This document shows, piece after piece, positions 1 through 8,409 of a stretch of DNA of 64,000 nt. Under the pieces are notes generated by a model. That model worked only from the letters and a program-made list of their open reading frames with translations. It had not been told where the DNA came from and made no database searches. The stretch is from Sphingobium yanoikuyae (GTDB lineage: Bacteria > Pseudomonadota > Alphaproteobacteria > Sphingomonadales > Sphingomonadaceae). Where the stretch lies: contig NZ_CP139979.1 of NCBI RefSeq assembly GCF_034424525.1, positions 4,797,501-4,861,500 on the forward strand, in the 5' to 3' direction. Numbering within the stretch: the first letter of the stretch is position 1; every line of letters starts with the position of its first letter. Both the position numbers and the translations under genes were made by a program.

Positions 1-2037
1 CGCTTCGGCCGACCGCACGTTGATCGACGCATAGCTGCGCAGGCCCTTGCGGACGAGATGAGTGTGGACGGCGGCGGCGGCCAGCACGCCCTGGATCGCG
101 ACCCGGTCCTGCCCGGCACGCTCGTCGGTCAGGAACAGTTCGCTGCGCCCTTCGCGCACCGCCTGCTCGGCCTCCTCACGGATGCGGGCGATCGCCGCGC
201 GCAGCTGTTCCTGGCCGCCGGTCGAGGGGAAGGTGCAGTCGATTTCGGCCACGGCCGGGCCGAAATAGGCCTTGAGCCGCGCCCATTCGGCGCTGTTGAG
301 CACCGGCGATTCCAGCACCAGCACATGGCTGTTCTGCGCATCTTCCTCCAGGATGTTGTGGAGGTTGGAGAAGCGCGTCTTGAGGCTCATCACATGCCGT
401 TCGCGCAACGGGTCGATCGGCGGGTTGGTGACCTGGCTGAAATTCTGGCGGAAGAAATGGCTGATGGTGCGCGGCTTGTCGGAGATGACCGCCAGCGGCG
501 TGTCGTCGCCCATCGAGCCGATCGCTTCCTTGGCATCCTCCACCATCGGCGCGAGGATCAGTTCCATATCCTCCAGCGTCATGTTGGCCGCGACCTGGCG
601 CCGGGTCAGTTCCGCCTTGTCCCATGCCGGCAGGGCGCTGGGGACGTCGGGCAGGTCGGTGATGTCGAGGAAGTCCTTGATCAGGTCGCCATAGGGGCGC
701 TCGCCCGCGATGCGATCCTTGATCGCGCGGTCGTCATAGACTTCGCCTTCCTGCAGATCGATCGCGATCATCTGGCCCGGACCCATGCGGCCCTTCTGGA
801 CGATGGTGGTTTCGGGCACGACGACCATGCCGGTTTCCGAACCCACGATCAGCAGATTGTCGCCGGTCAGCGTGTAGCGCAGCGGGCGCAACGCGTTGCG
901 GTCGACGCCGGCCACGACCCAGCGGCCGTCGGTCATCGCGAGTGCGGCCGGGCCATCCCACGGCTCCATCACGGAGGCGAGATATTCATACATGTCGGCA
1001 TGCGCCTTGGGCAGCTCGGCGCTTTCCGCCTGCCATGCCTCGGGCACCAGCATCAGCTTGGCCGTGGGCGCATCGCGGCCCGAGCGGCAGATCGCTTCGA
1101 ACACGGCGTCCAGTGCGGCGGTATCCGACGCGCCGGCCGGGATCACCGGCTTGATGTCTTCCGACTGCTCGCCAAAGGCCAGCGAAGCCATCTTGATCTC
1201 GTGGCTCTTCATCCAGTTCTTGTTGCCGCGGATCGTGTTGATCTCGCCATTATGGGCGAGGGTGCGGAACGGCTGGGCCAGCCACCATTGCGGGAAGGTG
1301 TTGGTCGAATAGCGCTGGTGGAAGATGGCGACGCGGCTCTCGAACCGCTCATCCTGCAGGTCCGGATAGAAGACCGACAGCGATTCGGCGAGGAACAGGC
1401 CCTTGTAGATGATCGAGCGGCACGACAGCGAGCAGACGTAGAAATCGCTGATCTGCGCTTCGATCACCTTCTTCTCGATGCGGCGGCGGATCAGGTAGAG
1501 ATCCTTCTCGAACTCGCCGACGTCGCGTTCCTCCGGCATCGGGCCGGCGATCATGATCTGCTCGATCTCGGGACGGGTGCGCTGCGCCTTCTCGCCGATG
1601 ACGGAGACGTCGACCGGCACCTGGCGCCAGCCATAGATGGTGTAGCCCGCGTCGATGATCTCGGCCTCGACGATGGTGCGGCAGGTTTCCTGCGCGCTGA
1701 GGTCGGTGCGCGGCAGGAAGATCATGCCGACGGCGAGGCGGTTGGGCAGCGGCTTGTGGCCCGAATCGGCGATCGCATCGTCGAAGAAGCGGACCGGCAG
1801 GTCGACATGGATGCCCGCGCCATCGCCGGTCTTGCCATCGGCGTCGACCGCGCCGCGGTGCCACACGGCTTTCAGCGCATCGATCGCGGAAGAAACGACG
1901 CGGCGGCTGGGCCGGCCGTCGGTCGCGGCGACCAGGCCGACGCCGCAGGCATCGCCCTCCATCTCGGGATGATACATGCCCTCGGCAGCGATGCGTGCGC
2001 GCTCTTCGGGGCTGGCCATGAAATTGGTGTCGGTCAT
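1..2037 (-). CDS. gltB: Glutamate synthase large subunit, N-terminal part (cut by window edge)
   Basis: Large (alpha) subunit of NADPH glutamate synthase, which makes two glutamates from glutamine and 2-oxoglutarate in the cytoplasm. The 679 visible codons cover the class II glutamine amidotransferase domain, with the catalytic cysteine at about residue 31 in GDACGVG (a short leader is normally removed before it), the HRG and HNGEINT motifs, and the start of the central region. The reading frame is open at base 1, so the FMN and Fe-S parts lie outside the window. The ATG at 2037 follows an AAGGGTAAG ribosome site. It is the third gene after gltD and a DUF2059 gene on the same strand. Confidence 0.96.
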   Translation of the reverse strand, partial: MTDTNFMASPEERARIAAEGMYHPEMEGDACGVGLVAATDGRPSRRVVSSAIDALKAVWHRGAVDADGKTGDGAGIHVDLPVRFFDDAIADSGHKPLPNRLAVGMIFLPRTDLSAQETCRTIVEAEIIDAGYTIYGWRQVPVDVSVIGEKAQRTRPEIEQIMIAGPMPEERDVGEFEKDLYLIRRRIEKKVIEAQISDFYVCSLSCRSIIYKGLFLAESLSVFYPDLQDERFESRVAIFHQRYSTNTFPQWWLAQPFRTLAHNGEINTIRGNKNWMKSHEIKMASLAFGEQSEDIKPVIPAGASDTAALDAVFEAICRSGRDAPTAKLMLVPEAWQAESAELPKAHADMYEYLASVMEPWDGPAALAMTDGRWVVAGVDRNALRPLRYTLTGDNLLIVGSETGMVVVPETTIVQKGRMGPGQMIAIDLQEGEVYDDRAIKDRIAGERPYGDLIKDFLDITDLPDVPSALPAWDKAELTRRQVAANMTLEDMELILAPMVEDAKEAIGSMGDDTPLAVISDKPRTISHFFRQNFSQVTNPPIDPLRERHVMSLKTRFSNLHNILEEDAQNSHVLVLESPVLNSAEWARLKAYFGPAVAEIDCTFPSTGGQEQLRAAIARIREEAEQAVREGRSELFLTDERAGQDRVAIQGVLAAAAVHTHLVRKGLRSYASINVRSAEA

Positions 2038-2122
2038 GATGACTTACCCTTGCATCTGGCCGTCCCCTTCTTGGGGCACGGCCGCCTTCATTCTGTTGGT
2101 GCCGGCGTGCCGGCGTCGATCG

Positions 2123-2842
2123 TCAGTTTGCCTTTTGCGTGTCCGCCCCGAGCAATGCGGTGAGGCGGTCGCGTTCGGCCTTGGTCAGGTCTTTATAGGT
2201 GCGCGGCTTGGGCAGCTTGGCGAGTTCGGCCTGAGAGGATTGCATGATCTCCGGCATGGCCTTCATCATGTCGGGCATGATCTTCTGCATGCGGCCGATA
2301 TAATGGGGGTCGGTTGCCAGCTGCATGAAGCCCTCGCCGAACTTGGCGCCGGTCGGCGTCTTCAGGAAGGCGGCGATCTGATCCAGTTCGTTCGCATTGT
2401 AGCGATAGGCAAAAGCCTCCGCCATGCCGGCGCGCATGTCCGGTTCGTAACGGCCCATGAAGCGGCCCATGGCGGGCATCATGGTGTTGACGATCACGTC
2501 CATCCGCTTGCGGAAATTGGGATCGAGGATCGCCATCATTTCCTCCATCGTGCCTTCGCCCAGGCCTTCGGCCCGTTCGGGGGCGATGCCGCCGACCTTC
2601 AGGAACTCGCGGATGGGCATCTTGGTCATGCTGTCCATCATCGGGCCCATCATCTTCTGCATCATCGGACCCATCATCTTTTCCATCGTGCCGTCGGGCA
2701 GGATGAGGGCCGCGATCGGCTGCGCCTTGGCGAGCAGCGCCGGATCGACCGGCTGCTCGGCGGCTACAGGCGCCACCGGCGTCTGCGCCTGCACGGCGAC
2801 CGGGGCCGCCAGCAGCAACAGGGACAGGAAGGCGAGGCGCAT
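2123..2842 (-). CDS. Secreted DUF2059-family protein between gltD and gltB
   Basis: A 239-residue protein with a clear signal peptide (cleavage near AVQAQ, about residue 20), so it is probably periplasmic. It is very rich in methionine between residues 50 and 75, with MMGPMM twice, and has a DUF2059-like second half (AFLKTPTGAKF, which resembles the family core). The function of DUF2059 is unknown. Its start codon overlaps the gltD stop by one base (TGATG), so the two are translationally coupled, and gltB follows 85 bases later. A periplasmic protein inside a cytoplasmic nitrogen-assimilation operon is odd. The Met-rich stretch could bind copper or be a structural low-complexity helix; the sequence does not decide. 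Confidence 0.85.
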   Translation of the reverse strand: MRLAFLSLLLLAAPVAVQAQTPVAPVAAEQPVDPALLAKAQPIAALILPDGTMEKMMGPMMQKMMGPMMDSMTKMPIREFLKVGGIAPERAEGLGEGTMEEMMAILDPNFRKRMDVIVNTMMPAMGRFMGRYEPDMRAGMAEAFAYRYNANELDQIAAFLKTPTGAKFGEGFMQLATDPHYIGRMQKIMPDMMKAMPEIMQSSQAELAKLPKPRTYKDLTKAERDRLTALLGADTQKAN

Positions 2843-4293
2843 CAGGCGGCAACCTTCTCGCTGGCGGCGGCGACGGCCTTGGCCTTGAGATATTTGTGCA
2901 TATGGTCGGTCACGTCGCGGCCGTCGCGAATGGCCCAGACCACCAGCGATGCGCCGCGCACGATGTCGCCGGCGGCGAAGACGCCGTCCATGCTGGTCAT
3001 CATCGTCTTGTGATCGACGCGCAGCGTGCCCCAGCGGGTGACCGACAGGTCGTCGGCGCCGAACAGGCGAGGCAGGTCTTCGGGATCATAGCCCAGCGCC
3101 TTGATGACCAGATCGGCTTCCAGCGTATGTTCGCTGCCCGGATCGGGCTCGGGCGCGCGCCGGCCCGATGCGTCGGGCGAACCCAGGCGCATCTTGGTGA
3201 CCTTGACGCCGGTGACATGCTCCGTGCCCTCGAAGGCGATCGGCGCGGTCAGCCAGACGAACTCGACGCCTTCCTCCTCGGCATTGGCGACTTCGCGCTG
3301 CGAGCCGGGCATATTGTCGCGGTCGCGGCGATAGAGGCACTTTACCGACTTGGCGCCCTGGCGGATGGCGGTGCGGACGCAGTCCATCGCGGTGTCGCCG
3401 CCGCCGATCACGACGACATTCTTGCCGGTGGCGAGCAGGGTGCCATCCTCATGGCCGGGCACGGCATCGCCAAAGCCCGCCTTGTTGGAGGCGGTGAGAT
3501 AGTCGAGCGCCTTGACCACGCCCGGTGCGCCGACGCCCGGCGCCTTGATGTCGCGGGCCTTGTAGACGCCGGTGGCGATCAGGATCGCGTCATGCTTGGC
3601 ACGCAGCTGTTCCATGCTGGCGTCGCGGCCGACCTCGAACCCTTCGTGGAAGATGATGCCGCCATCCTTGAGGCGCTGGACGCGGCGCATGACGACATCC
3701 TTTTCCAGCTTGAAGCCGGGGATGCCATAGGTCAGCAGGCCGCCGGCGCGGTCGTGCCGGTCATAGACATGGACTTCATAGCCCGCGACGCGCAGATATT
3801 CGGCGGTGGTGAGGCCGGCGGGGCCGGCACCGATGACGCCGACCGACTGGCCGCGCGCGGCGCCGGGGACCAGCGGTTCGACCCAGCCTTCCTTCCAGGC
3901 GGTGTCGGTGATGAACTTTTCCACCGAGCCGATGGTGACCGATCCGTGGCCGGAAAATTCGATCACGCAATTGCCTTCGCACAGACGGTCCTGCGGGCAG
4001 ATGCGACCGCAGATTTCCGGCATGGTGCTGGTCAGGTTCGACAGCTCATAGGCTTCGCGCAACCGGCCTTCGGCGGTCAGGCGCAGCCAGTCGGGGATAT
4101 GATTGTGCAGCGGGCAGTGGGTCGAGCAATAGGGCACGCCGCATTGCGAGCAGCGCGACGCCTGTTCCTCGGCCTTGTCCAGAATGAAGGACTTGCTGAT
4201 TTCCAGAAAGTCCTCGGCGCGCGCATCAGCGCCGCGCTTTTCCGGATAGGCCTGTTCCTTGCCCACGAACTTCAGCATCGGATTTTCAGCCAT
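2842..4293 (-). CDS. gltD: Glutamate synthase small subunit
   Basis: FAD-dependent beta subunit of glutamate synthase, which passes electrons from NADPH to the large subunit. The 483-residue product has the N-terminal four-cysteine iron-sulfur motifs (CSQCGVPYC and CGRICP), the FAD-binding GAGPAG motif near residue 150 and the NAD(P)-binding GGGDTAMD motif. I start it at the internal ATG (MAENPMLKF), which has AGGGAA upstream, rather than five codons earlier at MQGNA. It is the first gene of the gltD-DUF2059-gltB operon. The order gltD before gltB is the reverse of the enterobacterial arrangement. Confidence 0.96.
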   Translation of the reverse strand: MAENPMLKFVGKEQAYPEKRGADARAEDFLEISKSFILDKAEEQASRCSQCGVPYCSTHCPLHNHIPDWLRLTAEGRLREAYELSNLTSTMPEICGRICPQDRLCEGNCVIEFSGHGSVTIGSVEKFITDTAWKEGWVEPLVPGAARGQSVGVIGAGPAGLTTAEYLRVAGYEVHVYDRHDRAGGLLTYGIPGFKLEKDVVMRRVQRLKDGGIIFHEGFEVGRDASMEQLRAKHDAILIATGVYKARDIKAPGVGAPGVVKALDYLTASNKAGFGDAVPGHEDGTLLATGKNVVVIGGGDTAMDCVRTAIRQGAKSVKCLYRRDRDNMPGSQREVANAEEEGVEFVWLTAPIAFEGTEHVTGVKVTKMRLGSPDASGRRAPEPDPGSEHTLEADLVIKALGYDPEDLPRLFGADDLSVTRWGTLRVDHKTMMTSMDGVFAAGDIVRGASLVVWAIRDGRDVTDHMHKYLKAKAVAAASEKVAA

Positions 4294-4458
4294 GGCATTT
4301 CCCTGCAACGATTGTTTGCAGTGCGCATAGCAGGAAAACCCGCGGAGTCACGCGGATTCTGGCATTTAAGACAGCTAGGTTGACCTATTATCTAGCGGTT
4401 TCGGAAAAGGCTGTCGCGGCGCTGTAATTATCTTTCAAATATTAGGTCCGTATCGGCC

Positions 4459-5268
4459 TTATCTCAGGCTGAGCCAGACCAGCGCGCCGATGCCGGCAAT
4501 GATTCGATACCAGGCGAAGGGCGCGAAGCCATGGCGCGACACCAGGCCGACGAACCATTTGATGACCAGCAGCGCGACGATGAAGGAGACGATGAAGCCG
4601 AGCGCGATGCTGTCCCAGCCGACCTGGGCGCTGGTGAGCTGGTCGCCCTTCTTGAGCAGTTCCAGCGTCGAGGCGCCGAGCATGGTCGGGATGGCGAGGA
4701 AGAAGCTGAATTCGGCGGCGGTGCGGCGTTCCACGCCCAAGGTCAGTGCGCCCATGATGGTCGCACCCGAGCGGCTGACGCCCGGTACCATGGCGAGGCA
4801 CTGGATGAAGCCGATGCCGATGACGCGGACCAGCGGAATGTCGGCGATGCCGTGGAAGCGCTGTTCCCTGATCAGGCGCTCGATCACCAGGATGGCGACG
4901 CCGCCGACGACCAGCGCGACGGCGACGACGCGGGGCGAGCCGAGCAGCGTGTCGATATAGTCGTGCAGGGCAAGGCCGATGACGACGGCGGGGATGAAGG
5001 CGACCAGCAGGTTGCGCACGAAGCGGATGCTGACCGGGTCGAGGCGGAGCAGGCCCATGGCCACCGCCCAGAAGGTGCGCCAGTAGAGGACGACGACGGC
5101 GAGGATCGCACCGAGCTGGATCATGACGTTGAACATCGCCCAAACCGACGCATCATAGCCGAGCAGTTCGCTCGCCAGGATGAGATGGCCGGTCGAGGAC
5201 ACGGGGAGAAATTCGGTCAATCCCTCCACGATGCCGAGCAGGATGACCGTCAAATAATGCATGTCCAT
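4459..5268 (-). CDS. uppP: Undecaprenyl-diphosphatase (BacA/UppP)
   Basis: Integral membrane phosphatase that turns undecaprenyl diphosphate into the monophosphate carrier for peptidoglycan and other envelope polymers. The 269 residues match the family length, with about eight membrane segments. Both signature motifs are present: EGLTEFLPVSSTGH at residues 15-28 and PGVSRSGAT near residue 170, containing the glutamate, serine and arginine used in catalysis. It stands alone, about 190 bases from gltD upstream. High-level expression of this family gives bacitracin resistance. Confidence 0.95.
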   Translation of the reverse strand: MDMHYLTVILLGIVEGLTEFLPVSSTGHLILASELLGYDASVWAMFNVMIQLGAILAVVVLYWRTFWAVAMGLLRLDPVSIRFVRNLLVAFIPAVVIGLALHDYIDTLLGSPRVVAVALVVGGVAILVIERLIREQRFHGIADIPLVRVIGIGFIQCLAMVPGVSRSGATIMGALTLGVERRTAAEFSFFLAIPTMLGASTLELLKKGDQLTSAQVGWDSIALGFIVSFIVALLVIKWFVGLVSRHGFAPFAWYRIIAGIGALVWLSLR

Positions 5269-5361
5269 GGGGATGTCGGATCCTCAAGCAGGGGGCGCAT
5301 AAGCCAAGCCCTCCCCCCGCGAAGGGAGAGGGCCGGGCAATGCCTATATGTCAGGGATGCA

Positions 5362-5398
5362 CCATGCCGCAGTGCAGCGAAAAGGCAAAGCGGCATGG
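5362..5398. other. Inverted repeat between uppP and the next gene
   Basis: A nine-base perfect inverted repeat (CCATGCCGC and GCGGCATGG) separated by 19 bases. It lies downstream of the NDUFA9-like gene and upstream of uppP, both on the minus strand. There is no T-run, so a classical terminator is doubtful; a transcript-processing or protein-binding site is possible. Confidence 0.35.
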
Positions 5399-5451
5399 CC
5401 ACGGCCGGTCGTGGCCGATCATCGGCCCGTCGAGCCGATGGCGGGAATGGA

Positions 5452-6381
5452 TCAGGCCTTCACGCGGCCGGCGAAGCGGCCATGCTTGCGATAGGGGACC
5501 ATCCAGCGTTCGGCGACGGCGGCCATCGGCGTGGGCGCGACGCCCAGCGCCTCAAGGCCCGGCGCGCCGGGCGCGGCGACATTGTCCTGGCCCAGCATGG
5601 CAAGCTGGTCGCGGGTGATCGGGCCGCCGGGCAGCATCGCCAGCAGCGAGGCGAAGGCGCCGGGCACTTCGACCAGCGGCTTGTCGCCCCGGCCGATTGC
5701 CTTGGCGACCCAGGCGTTGATTTCCTTCATGCTCATGACCTGCGGGCCGGCGAGTTCGAAGGTCTTGCCGCCAAAGACGCCGGGCTGCTGCGCCGCGTTG
5801 GCGATCGCCTCGGCAACGTCGCCGACATAGACGGGCTGGAATTTGGTGGCGGCGCCGATCACCGGCACGACCGGGCCGCTGCTGGCGACGCCGGCGAAGC
5901 GATTGAGGAACTGGTCTTCCTGGCCGAAGATGATCGACGGGCGGACGATTGTGGCATTCGGAAAGGCGGCCAGCACGGCGGCTTCGCCCGCAGCCTTGGA
6001 TCGGCCATAGGCCGAAGGGCTGTTGGCGTCGGCGCCGATCGCCGAGACATGGACCAGCGCGGTGACGCCGGCGGCGGCGGCGGCCTTGGCGACATTGGCG
6101 GCGCCCTCATGCTGGACCGCGTCGAAATCGCCGCTCAATATGCCGACCAGGTTGATGACGATGTCGCTGCCATGCAGGGCGCGGGCGACGGTGTCGGGCT
6201 TGCGGATATTGGCCGCGACGAACTGGGTCTGGCCCAGATTGCCGAGCGCCTTCACCTTGACCGAATTGGCGAGGTCGCGCTGGGCGATGCGGACGCGCGC
6301 GCCGCGTGCCATCAGCGCCTGGGCGACCTGGCGCCCGAGAAAGCCGCCGCCGCCGAAGATGGTTACCAGATTGTCCTTCAT
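5452..6381 (-). CDS. NDUFA9-like NAD(P)-binding (atypical SDR) protein
   Basis: A 309-residue atypical short-chain dehydrogenase. The N terminus carries the nucleotide-binding motif GGGGFLGRQVA, and the body matches proteins related to the complex I accessory subunit NDUFA9 (VINLVGIL, GADANSPSAYGRSKAAGE with the YxxxK pair). In alphaproteobacteria this family is linked to respiratory complex I or to quinone and lipid metabolism, but its reaction is not established. I start it at MKDNLVTIFG because the upstream extension is not conserved-looking. The GDT1-like gene lies about 100 bases upstream on the same strand. Confidence 0.85.
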   Translation of the reverse strand: MKDNLVTIFGGGGFLGRQVAQALMARGARVRIAQRDLANSVKVKALGNLGQTQFVAANIRKPDTVARALHGSDIVINLVGILSGDFDAVQHEGAANVAKAAAAAGVTALVHVSAIGADANSPSAYGRSKAAGEAAVLAAFPNATIVRPSIIFGQEDQFLNRFAGVASSGPVVPVIGAATKFQPVYVGDVAEAIANAAQQPGVFGGKTFELAGPQVMSMKEINAWVAKAIGRGDKPLVEVPGAFASLLAMLPGGPITRDQLAMLGQDNVAAPGAPGLEALGVAPTPMAAVAERWMVPYRKHGRFAGRVKA

Positions 6382-6483
6382 CACGCGCGTCCCATGCTGT
6401 TCGAAAAGGGGAAAGTTCGTGCCGTTTCCCTTGCAACTTCCGCCGCCCGCTGACAACCGCCCGCCGGCGGCGGTGTTCCCTTT

Positions 6484-7062
6484 TTACCCGATCCAGCCCT
6501 GCAGTCCGGCGATCATCCACAGGCCCAAGAGCAGGAAGAGCAGGGCGGCGCCGACCTGCAGCGCGCGCATCGGCACACGCTTCGCCAGTGCTTCGCCGAA
6601 CAGCACGGCCGGGACATTGGCCAGCATCATGCCGCAGGTGGTGCCGGCGGTGACGGCAAGCAGATTGTCGAACTGCGCGCCCAGCGCCACGGTCGCCACC
6701 TGCGTCTTGTCGCCCATCTCGACCAGGAAGAAGGCGACCAGGGTGGTCACGAACACGCCGGCCTTGGACGGGGCCTTGAGCGGCGCATCCTCGTCGATCT
6801 TGTCGGGCACCAGCGTCCAGAGCGCCATGGCGATGAAGCTGGCCGCCACGGCATAGCGGAACCAGGGCTGGGTCAGCACCCCGGCGATCGAATGGCCGAC
6901 CAGCGCGGCGAGGAAATGATTGGCGATGGTGGCGACGAAGATGCCCAGGATGATCGGCACCGGCTTGCGAAAGCGGGTGGCGAGCAGCATGGCCAGCAAC
7001 TGCGTCTTGTCGCCCATTTCGGCGAGCGCGACGAGGGCGGTGGAGGTGAGGAAGGCTTCCAT
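6484..7062 (-). CDS. TMEM165/GDT1-family manganese (cation) exporter
   Basis: A 192-residue membrane protein made of two homologous halves, each with three membrane segments. Each half starts with the family's acidic signature: ALAEMGDKTQ near residue 12 and FLVEMGDKTQ near residue 108. Family members exchange Mn2+ or Ca2+ for protons. The start MEAFLTSTA is chosen over one 12 codons upstream because the extension is not hydrophobic and the family begins at this helix. The leader carries a yybP-ykoY manganese riboswitch (separate entry), which makes Mn2+ export the best guess and predicts induction by excess manganese. Confidence 0.93.
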   Translation of the reverse strand: MEAFLTSTALVALAEMGDKTQLLAMLLATRFRKPVPIILGIFVATIANHFLAALVGHSIAGVLTQPWFRYAVAASFIAMALWTLVPDKIDEDAPLKAPSKAGVFVTTLVAFFLVEMGDKTQVATVALGAQFDNLLAVTAGTTCGMMLANVPAVLFGEALAKRVPMRALQVGAALLFLLLGLWMIAGLQGWIG

Positions 7063-7137
7063 GAAGAACGTCCGGGCCGGGCTCTGACAAAAAGACACAA
7101 TGCCACCGTCTTCCCCGCCCGGCCGGACTGGGAAGCC

Positions 7138-7255
7138 GATGCCATTGGTCTCGCCCGATGCGGCTGATACCGCATCCCATATGCCATGGCCTCTCGGCCA
7201 AATATGTTGACATATGGCCCGTCCCGTCAGCGGAACGGCTGGCTACTCCCCAGAT
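7138..7255 (-). promoter_or_regulatory. yybP-ykoY manganese riboswitch
   Basis: Read on the minus strand, the leader of the GDT1-like gene has the conserved yybP-ykoY pieces in order: GGGGAGTAGCC (complement of 7241-7251), a stem, GTCAACATAT, a hairpin GGCCGAGAGGCC, the returning arm GGCATATGGG, a second hairpin GATGCGG...CCGCATC, then GGGCGAGACC and the closing ATGGC. This element senses Mn2+ and switches on Mn2+ exporters and TerC/MntP/GDT1-type proteins. The site lies about 75 bases before the gene's ATG, so control of translation or of termination in that gap is expected. Found by eye, not by a covariance search. Confidence 0.82.
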
Positions 7256-7298
7256 GACGCGCTAGCCTGTAGTCGGACAGGCCGCGAAAGGCAAGCCG

Positions 7299-7715
7299 AT
7301 GGCGACGGGCGAGAACAAGACCATGGAGACGGCGGCGGATGTCGCCGCCTATCTCGACACGGTCGAACCGGCCGAGCGACAGGCGGATGGTCGGATGGTC
7401 GCGGCGTTGATGGCGCGGCTATCGGGCGAGCCGCCGCGGCTATGGGGGCCGAGCATCATCGGCTTTGGCCGCTATCATTATCGCTATGACAGCGGGCGCG
7501 AGGGCGACATGTGCCGGATCGGCTTTGCGCCGCGCAAGGCGGAGCTGGTCTTCTATCTCGCCGGTCTGGATGACGCCGATTTCACGGCATTAGGCAGGCA
7601 TCGGCGCGGCAAGGGCTGCCTCTATGTCAAGCGGCTGGCCGATATCGACATGGGGGCGCTGGAGGCGCTGATCGTGCAGAGCCTGGCGCATATGGACGGG
7701 CTGTATCCGCGCTAG
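7299..7715 (+). CDS. DUF1801 domain protein
   Basis: A 138-residue soluble protein of the DUF1801 family (YdhG-like fold). It shows the family pattern AAYLDTVEPAERQAD near the N terminus, then WGPSIIGFGRYHYRYDSGREGD and a C-terminal CLYVKRLADID with ALEALI. No reaction is known for this family. The ATG at 7299 (MATGENKTME) follows a weak AAAGGCAAG site; an ATG at codon 9 is an alternative. It is transcribed away from the riboswitch-controlled gene, and the intergenic region between them is almost filled by the riboswitch. Confidence 0.85.
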   Translation: MATGENKTMETAADVAAYLDTVEPAERQADGRMVAALMARLSGEPPRLWGPSIIGFGRYHYRYDSGREGDMCRIGFAPRKAELVFYLAGLDDADFTALGRHRRGKGCLYVKRLADIDMGALEALIVQSLAHMDGLYPR

Positions 7716-7770
7716 GGCGTGTGTTGATACATTAGCTCTGTTGGTGATCATCGCCTGTGTCACCCATCGC

Positions 7771-7861
7771 CGTCACCCTGAACTTGTTTCAGGGTCTATC
7801 CTTCCCAACAGGTCCACCGGTCCTGGGGTTTGATGGATGCTGAAACAAGTTCAGCATGACG
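7771..7861. repeat. Intergenic palindromic repeat (CCTGAACTTGTTTCAGG type)
   Basis: Two related palindromes lie in inverted order: CCTGAACTTGTTTCAGG at 7777-7793 and TGCTGAAACAAGTTCAGCA at 7838-7856, joined by a 44-base spacer. The flanks CGTCA and TGACG also pair. This is the layout of a REP-type two-hairpin element (I recall similar elements between genes in sphingomonads). A half-copy (CGTCATGCTGAACTTG) is seen at about 10061-10076. Confidence 0.7.
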
Positions 7862-7913
7862 CCAGAAGGAATGGCGAGGCTCTATCCATTCAGGCCCGCT
7901 CGCCTGAAGCGGC

Positions 7914-8315
7914 TCAGGGCGTGCTGCTGCTCTGCTGCATCCGCCGTTCGGCGAACCATTGCTGCAACATCTGGGCGGTGCAGCCGGTGAAGCCGTTGCT
8001 GCCGATGGCGGAGCAGCTGTTGGGCAGGATCTGGCGCTGGGTCTGTTCCATCGTCGCGACCTGGCTGCCCCAGCCGGGGCCTCCCACTTCTTCGGGCTTT
8101 TCGCGCAGCTTCTTGGGAATGCGATAGCGTTCGGATTCGGGCTTGCGGGCGCAGACCACGATTTCCTCGCCCTGGCCGGTCGGGCAGGGATCATCGCCAT
8201 AGACGATGAGGTTGAAGATCTTCTGCGGCGGATCGTCCTGGGCGACGGCCGGCGCGGCGGGCAGGGCCAGAGCGGCCAGGCCGGCGATCAGCAGGGGGCG
8301 GGGGAGACGCATCAT
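7914..8315 (-). CDS. Small secreted protein, paralog of the next gene
   Basis: A 133-residue protein with a signal peptide ending near PAVAQ. The mature part carries NLIVYGDDPCP, IVVCAR and ERYRIPKKLR, and ends in a segment with two cysteines (SCSAIGSNGFTGCTAQ). I do not recognise a named family. The same motifs in the same order occur in the gene just upstream (8410-8970), so the two are tandem duplicates. The start at MMRLPRP is chosen because GAAGGAATTG precedes it. The four or more cysteines and export suggest a disulfide-stabilised periplasmic or surface protein. Confidence 0.8.
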   Translation of the reverse strand: MMRLPRPLLIAGLAALALPAAPAVAQDDPPQKIFNLIVYGDDPCPTGQGEEIVVCARKPESERYRIPKKLREKPEEVGGPGWGSQVATMEQTQRQILPNSCSAIGSNGFTGCTAQMLQQWFAERRMQQSSSTP

Positions 8316-8409
8316 CAATTCCTTCATTCGCCCCGGTTGCACCCCGTTCGTCCCGCGCTGCACTGGCGCGGGATCGATATGAACAGACGCCGCAGGACGC
8401 CCCATGCCG

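Noticed and set aside
58..2163. 701-residue plus-strand frame opposite gltB
   Set aside because: Complement of an unmistakable gltB; high GC makes long antisense frames common, and the translation is low-complexity.
4531..6453. 640-residue plus-strand frame
   Set aside because: Opposite strand of uppP and the NDUFA9-like gene; composition of Asp/Gly/Arg with no domain.
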